Positions 60,308 to 64,000 of a DNA stretch of 64,000 nt are shown one piece after another. The stretch lies in NCBI GenBank assembly GCA_002869015.1, contig PKTT01000003.1:43073-107072 (forward strand). The letters are read 5' to 3'. This DNA is from Deltaproteobacteria bacterium (lineage in GTDB: Bacteria > Desulfobacterota > Deferrisomatia > Deferrisomatales > BM512). The notes beneath the pieces were generated by a model. The model saw nothing but the letters and a program-made list of their open reading frames with translations, did no database searches and was not told the DNA's origin. Both the position numbers and the translations under genes were made by a program. Each line of letters starts with the position of its first letter. The stretch's first letter is position 1.

Positions 60308-62680
60308 CTAGAAACTCCTAACGGCAAGATAAGGATATGAAACCCGTTTGTAGGTATAATTTATTTGGCCGGTCGTATATATATACCATGCAAAAGAAGC
60401 GTCGCGTTGTGATGACGTCCAGTATTGTCCTGGCGCGGGCTGAAGCGCTTTTGATGAGAGTTTGTTGTATATAAGAGACATTTCATCATTTGAGGGCAGG
60501 AACCAATCGCTGTAGCCATTAAGGGAGAGGCTGTCGCAAAGTTTGGCCGCAGTACCATCGCTTGAGCATGAAGCAACGATGGAGGCGGTGTTTGTGGCGC
60601 CGGAACCAACAATCGTATTGGTCGGGATATCAGTTCCCTCGCAACCCCAAGTTCCAGCTCCAGGACTTTGTGGTGTGACGACCATCCCGTGCTCCCCTGT
60701 CTCTTCTAGATAAAAAACAACCCCACCGGCATAGTTTTGACCAATATATGGTGTTGGCGGCGTAAGGGTAGTGAATACCTTCTCCGGGCCATAAGCTGTG
60801 CCTACGCTGTTGGTGGCGTAAGCCCTAGCGTAGTAGGTTCTGTTTGCGTAAAGCCCCTCCATATTAGAGGTGAAGGCTGCTGTTCCGCTTCCATCCTCTG
60901 AGTGGGTGTTTCCGGTTGAGGGCTGTGTAAAATAGTTCCAGGTGACGCCCTTCTGAGTTATCTGGCATCCGCCATCGTCCTCGATAAGCCCTCCGGAAGT
61001 CGCAGTGTAATAGCCGATGTCGGTAATATCGCTTGTGGTCACCGTGGGAAGCAGACCGGTGCTCAACGAAGTTTGGGAGCCATAGCCTGTGCCGGTGCTA
61101 TTTGTTGCGTAGGCCCTTATGTAATAGACGATGCCGCAGCCGCTCAGCCCGGTTGCTGTGCTTGAGAAGAAACCGACGCCGCTTCCGTCGACGTAACAGG
61201 AATCAGCAAGGGTAGGCTCCGGTGTCGTGCTCCAGCAGATGCCGCGTGCCGTTACCGTAGAGCCTCCATCCGAGCTTACATAGCCGCCGCTTGAGGCCGT
61301 TGAGCTGCCGCTAATGGAGGAGGAGACCGTTCCCACGACGGGCACCGTCGGGCCTGGGTAGACAAGGTCAGTTGTGGTGAAGGAGAGCTCGTTGCCGTAG
61401 GTCGTGCCCACCGCGTTTGTTGCATAGGCTCTTACATAGTATGTGGTCAATGGGGTAAGGCCGTTTAACGTGCTGTTATAGCTGTCGGGTCCTGTGCCAT
61501 CGGTTGTCGTAAAGTTAGCGGTTGCGGGGGAGGGATTTACGCTCCAACATACACCTTTGGCAGTTATGGCTGAACCTCCATCAGTCGAAATTAGCCCGCC
61601 GGAGCCCGCTATGTTGGAGGATATGCCGGTAATAGCTTTGGTAGTGAGCTCGGGTGCTACCATCGAGAGGGTGGTTAGCGTAACCTCATTGCCGTAAGAG
61701 GTGCCAACCTCATTCACCGCGAACGCTCTTATATAATAGGTGGTGTTTGAAACAAGCCCGGTGATATTCGTTGAGAAGGATCCCAGCCCGCCCGGTTCGG
61801 AGTAGCAGGTATCTTCAATGTCCGGCGACTGGAAAGTAGACCAGCAGAGGCCCCTTGCTGAGAGCTGTGAGCCATTGTCTTGCGTCACGTTTCCGCCTGC
61901 CGTCGCGGTCGTATAGGATACGCTGGAGGGGGACACTGTCAGCACCGTAGCAAGCTCCAGCATCCCTGTGGTGAAGGTTAGATCGTTGCCATAGGAGGTT
62001 CCAAGGTCGTTGGAAGCGTAAGCGCGTACATGGTAGGTAGTATTTTGTGACAGCCCCGTCATCAGTGCGATGAAGCTCCCTGAGCCAACGCCCTCGCCAA
62101 AACAGGTGTCATCCAAAGTTGGGTTCACCACCTCAGATACGCATACTCCCCGCCCTATGATTGGCAGCCCTCCGTCGTCCAGAATATCACCACCGGAGAT
62201 AGCGGTGGCAGGGGTTATGTTTGAGATGGCAGCGGTGCTAATCGCAGGTGTGGTCAGGTTTTTTGTTGAGAAGGATATATCTTCGCCGAAGGAGGTTCCT
62301 CCTACATTTGCGGCAAAGGCCCTCACGTAGTAGGTAGTCTCCGGGTTTAGCCCATCCGCCAAAACGGAGAATTCCCCATCTCCAGTTCCCCCAAGATAGA
62401 CTGCGTCCTCAAGACCTGGCTCTGGACTTTCGGAGAGACAAACACCCCTGGCGACGATGTATTCGCCCCCGGAATCAGTAATCTCTGCATTAATGCTGGC
62501 GGAGGTATACGTTATGGATTCAGCGTTTACCGTTGTCACCAGCGGCAAATCGGCTGAATAGTAAATATTCGTTTCGTCGGAACCGCAACCAGAAAAGATG
62601 ATCAGAAGGAGTAAGGATGCAAAGCTAACCAGGCAAAAATTTTTCATTCCAGCTACCTCCACAATTAGGTTGTGAACCAA
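60308..62680 (-). CDS. Repeat-containing surface lipoprotein (Fn3-like repeats plus C-terminal DUF1566/Lcl-like domain)
   Basis: Lipobox LIIFSGCGSDE; six copies of TTYYVRAYATNxxGTxYGNExxFTT; C-terminal YNKLSSKALQPAPGQYWTSSQRDASFAWYIYTTGQINYTYKRVSYPYLAVRSF. Confidence 0.8.
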   Translation of the reverse strand: MVHNLIVEVAGMKNFCLVSFASLLLLIIFSGCGSDETNIYYSADLPLVTTVNAESITYTSASINAEITDSGGEYIVARGVCLSESPEPGLEDAVYLGGTGDGEFSVLADGLNPETTYYVRAFAANVGGTSFGEDISFSTKNLTTPAISTAAISNITPATAISGGDILDDGGLPIIGRGVCVSEVVNPTLDDTCFGEGVGSGSFIALMTGLSQNTTYHVRAYASNDLGTSYGNDLTFTTGMLELATVLTVSPSSVSYTTATAGGNVTQDNGSQLSARGLCWSTFQSPDIEDTCYSEPGGLGSFSTNITGLVSNTTYYIRAFAVNEVGTSYGNEVTLTTLSMVAPELTTKAITGISSNIAGSGGLISTDGGSAITAKGVCWSVNPSPATANFTTTDGTGPDSYNSTLNGLTPLTTYYVRAYATNAVGTTYGNELSFTTTDLVYPGPTVPVVGTVSSSISGSSTASSGGYVSSDGGSTVTARGICWSTTPEPTLADSCYVDGSGVGFFSSTATGLSGCGIVYYIRAYATNSTGTGYGSQTSLSTGLLPTVTTSDITDIGYYTATSGGLIEDDGGCQITQKGVTWNYFTQPSTGNTHSEDGSGTAAFTSNMEGLYANRTYYARAYATNSVGTAYGPEKVFTTLTPPTPYIGQNYAGGVVFYLEETGEHGMVVTPQSPGAGTWGCEGTDIPTNTIVGSGATNTASIVASCSSDGTAAKLCDSLSLNGYSDWFLPSNDEMSLIYNKLSSKALQPAPGQYWTSSQRDASFAWYIYTTGQINYTYKRVSYPYLAVRSF

Positions 62681-62837
62681 TGGCTTATATTATTCCTAAT
62701 TTAATGGTAGTAAAAATAAATAATGCACCGGTAGATGGTGTGTGTTTCTGGGGGTAGCAAATATTTAGGCAGGTATTGAGTAGTTGGGTGAGTATTGAGC
62801 TGGGCGGGGAGCGGCTCCCCGCCATTTGTCTATGTTT

Positions 62838-64000
62838 CTATCGTCTTATAGCTTTAGCCACCCATCTTCTGAGCAGGGGGCCACATATAATGAGTAGGTT
62901 GATCAAGAGCAGGGTGAGGCTTATTGGACGGGTGATAAAGGAGGTCCAGTCGCCCCCGCTCATGAGCAGGGAGCGCCTGAAGTTGTCCTCCAGAATCGGG
63001 CCGAGGACGAAGCCAAGGATTATAGGCGCTGCTGGTACATCAATCTTTTGAAGGAGGTAGCCTAAAAGGCCGCATACAAGCACTACCCAGAGGTCGAAGG
63101 TCGTGTACCTGAGCGCGTAGGAGCCAACAAGGCAGAAGACCAGGATAGAGGGCAGCAGGTAATAGCTTGGCACCTGGAGGAGCTTAGCAAAGTACTTGGC
63201 GCCAACTAGCCCGACCACAAGAAAGGTCAGCACAGAAAAGATGTTGCCAAGGTATATCGTCGATATGAGGTCAGGGCGCGAAGCGAAGAGGAAGGGCCCC
63301 GGTGAAAGGCCGTGGATGAGGAGCGCCCCTATGAGTATCGCAGTCTGTGGGTCGCCGGGTATGCCCAGCGAGAGCATCGGGACAAAGGCGCCGCCGACCG
63401 CTGCGTTGTTTGCGGCCTCAGCCGCGACAATGCCCTCGGGTGTGCCGGTTCCAAACTCCTCGGATTTCGAGGATATACGCTTTTGGATTCCATACGCCGC
63501 CATTGACGCTATCGCTCCCCCTGCGGCGGGGACAGCGCCTATGAAGGTCCCTATCAGCGAGGAGAGGGCGATCATCGGCGACATGCTAAAGAGCTTCGCC
63601 GGGCTTGGAATAACATTCTTAATCTTAGCGACTATTGGTGTGAGGTGGGTCTCGGACTCAAGCTTGGTCAGCACCTCGCTTACGCCGAAGAAGCCTACCA
63701 TGACCGGGATCATCTGAAGCCCGGCCTGAAGGTCCTTTGACCCCATCGTAAAGCGCGGGTAGCCGGATATGACATCCTGCCCTATGCATGCGAGCAATAG
63801 TCCAATCACGCCGCCTATGAAACCCTTAATTATAGAGCCGGGGGAGATGTAGCTGACTATGCTGATGCCCAGCAGCGCTATGCCCGTGTACTCCTGCGCT
63901 GAGAACTCTAGAGCGAGGTCGGCCAGGATCGGCGCTGCAAACATCAGAACAACGACGCCAAGGAGCCCGCCGAGGGCCGAGGATGCCGTTGCGTAGCCAA
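62838..64000 (-). CDS. tctA: Tripartite tricarboxylate transporter permease, TctA family (5' end beyond window)
   Basis: Frame open to window edge (GYATASSALGGLLGVVVLMFAAPILADLAL); IGTFIGAVPAAGGAIASMAAYGIQKRIS; GTPEGIVAAEAANNAAVGGAFVPMLSLGIPGDPQTAILIGALLIHGLSPGP. Confidence 0.93.
   Translation of the reverse strand, partial: GYATASSALGGLLGVVVLMFAAPILADLALEFSAQEYTGIALLGISIVSYISPGSIIKGFIGGVIGLLLACIGQDVISGYPRFTMGSKDLQAGLQMIPVMVGFFGVSEVLTKLESETHLTPIVAKIKNVIPSPAKLFSMSPMIALSSLIGTFIGAVPAAGGAIASMAAYGIQKRISSKSEEFGTGTPEGIVAAEAANNAAVGGAFVPMLSLGIPGDPQTAILIGALLIHGLSPGPFLFASRPDLISTIYLGNIFSVLTFLVVGLVGAKYFAKLLQVPSYYLLPSILVFCLVGSYALRYTTFDLWVVLVCGLLGYLLQKIDVPAAPIILGFVLGPILEDNFRRSLLMSGGDWTSFITRPISLTLLLINLLIICGPLLRRWVAKAIRR

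Noticed and set aside
60308-62680. Possible CRISPR or DNA-level tandem repeat
   Set aside because: Periodicity is at protein level in an intact ORF with diverged DNA; no short direct repeats with uniform spacers

Overview
The window looks like a Gram-negative chromosomal segment with no rRNA, phage, IS or CRISPR signal that I could find by eye. From left to right it carries: an ilvB(partial)-ilvN-ilvC-leuA-leuC-leuD operon; a THUMP-type RNA methyltransferase, ferrochelatase and an MFS transporter; two GAF-type histidine kinases and a ClC channel; a four-subunit 2-oxoacid:ferredoxin oxidoreductase operon running into an XRE-cupin regulator and pyrD; assorted envelope and periplasmic proteins; and a MacB-like ABC exporter. 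The most notable region is a co-directional 11-gene cluster (about 42.69-54.97 kb) preceded by an XRE-cupin regulator. It encodes a DctPQM TRAP transporter, a three-subunit molybdenum hydroxylase, an enamidase-like amidohydrolase, a 6-hydroxynicotinate-reductase-like Fe-S flavoprotein, a UPF0280 (ApbE-superfamily) protein, a DUF1185 'amino acid synthesis' protein and an MmsA-like aldehyde dehydrogenase. I read this as a reductive nicotinate (or related N-heterocycle) degradation pathway. Its first half matches Eubacterium barkeri nicotinate fermentation. The B12-mutase half appears to be replaced by a predicted one-step oxidative decarboxylation of 2-formylglutarate to glutaryl-CoA. The right end holds an amidoligase/class-I glutamine amidotransferase pair, a repeat-rich surface lipoprotein and a partial TctA permease. 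All homology calls are from recognition of protein sequences; no searches were run.
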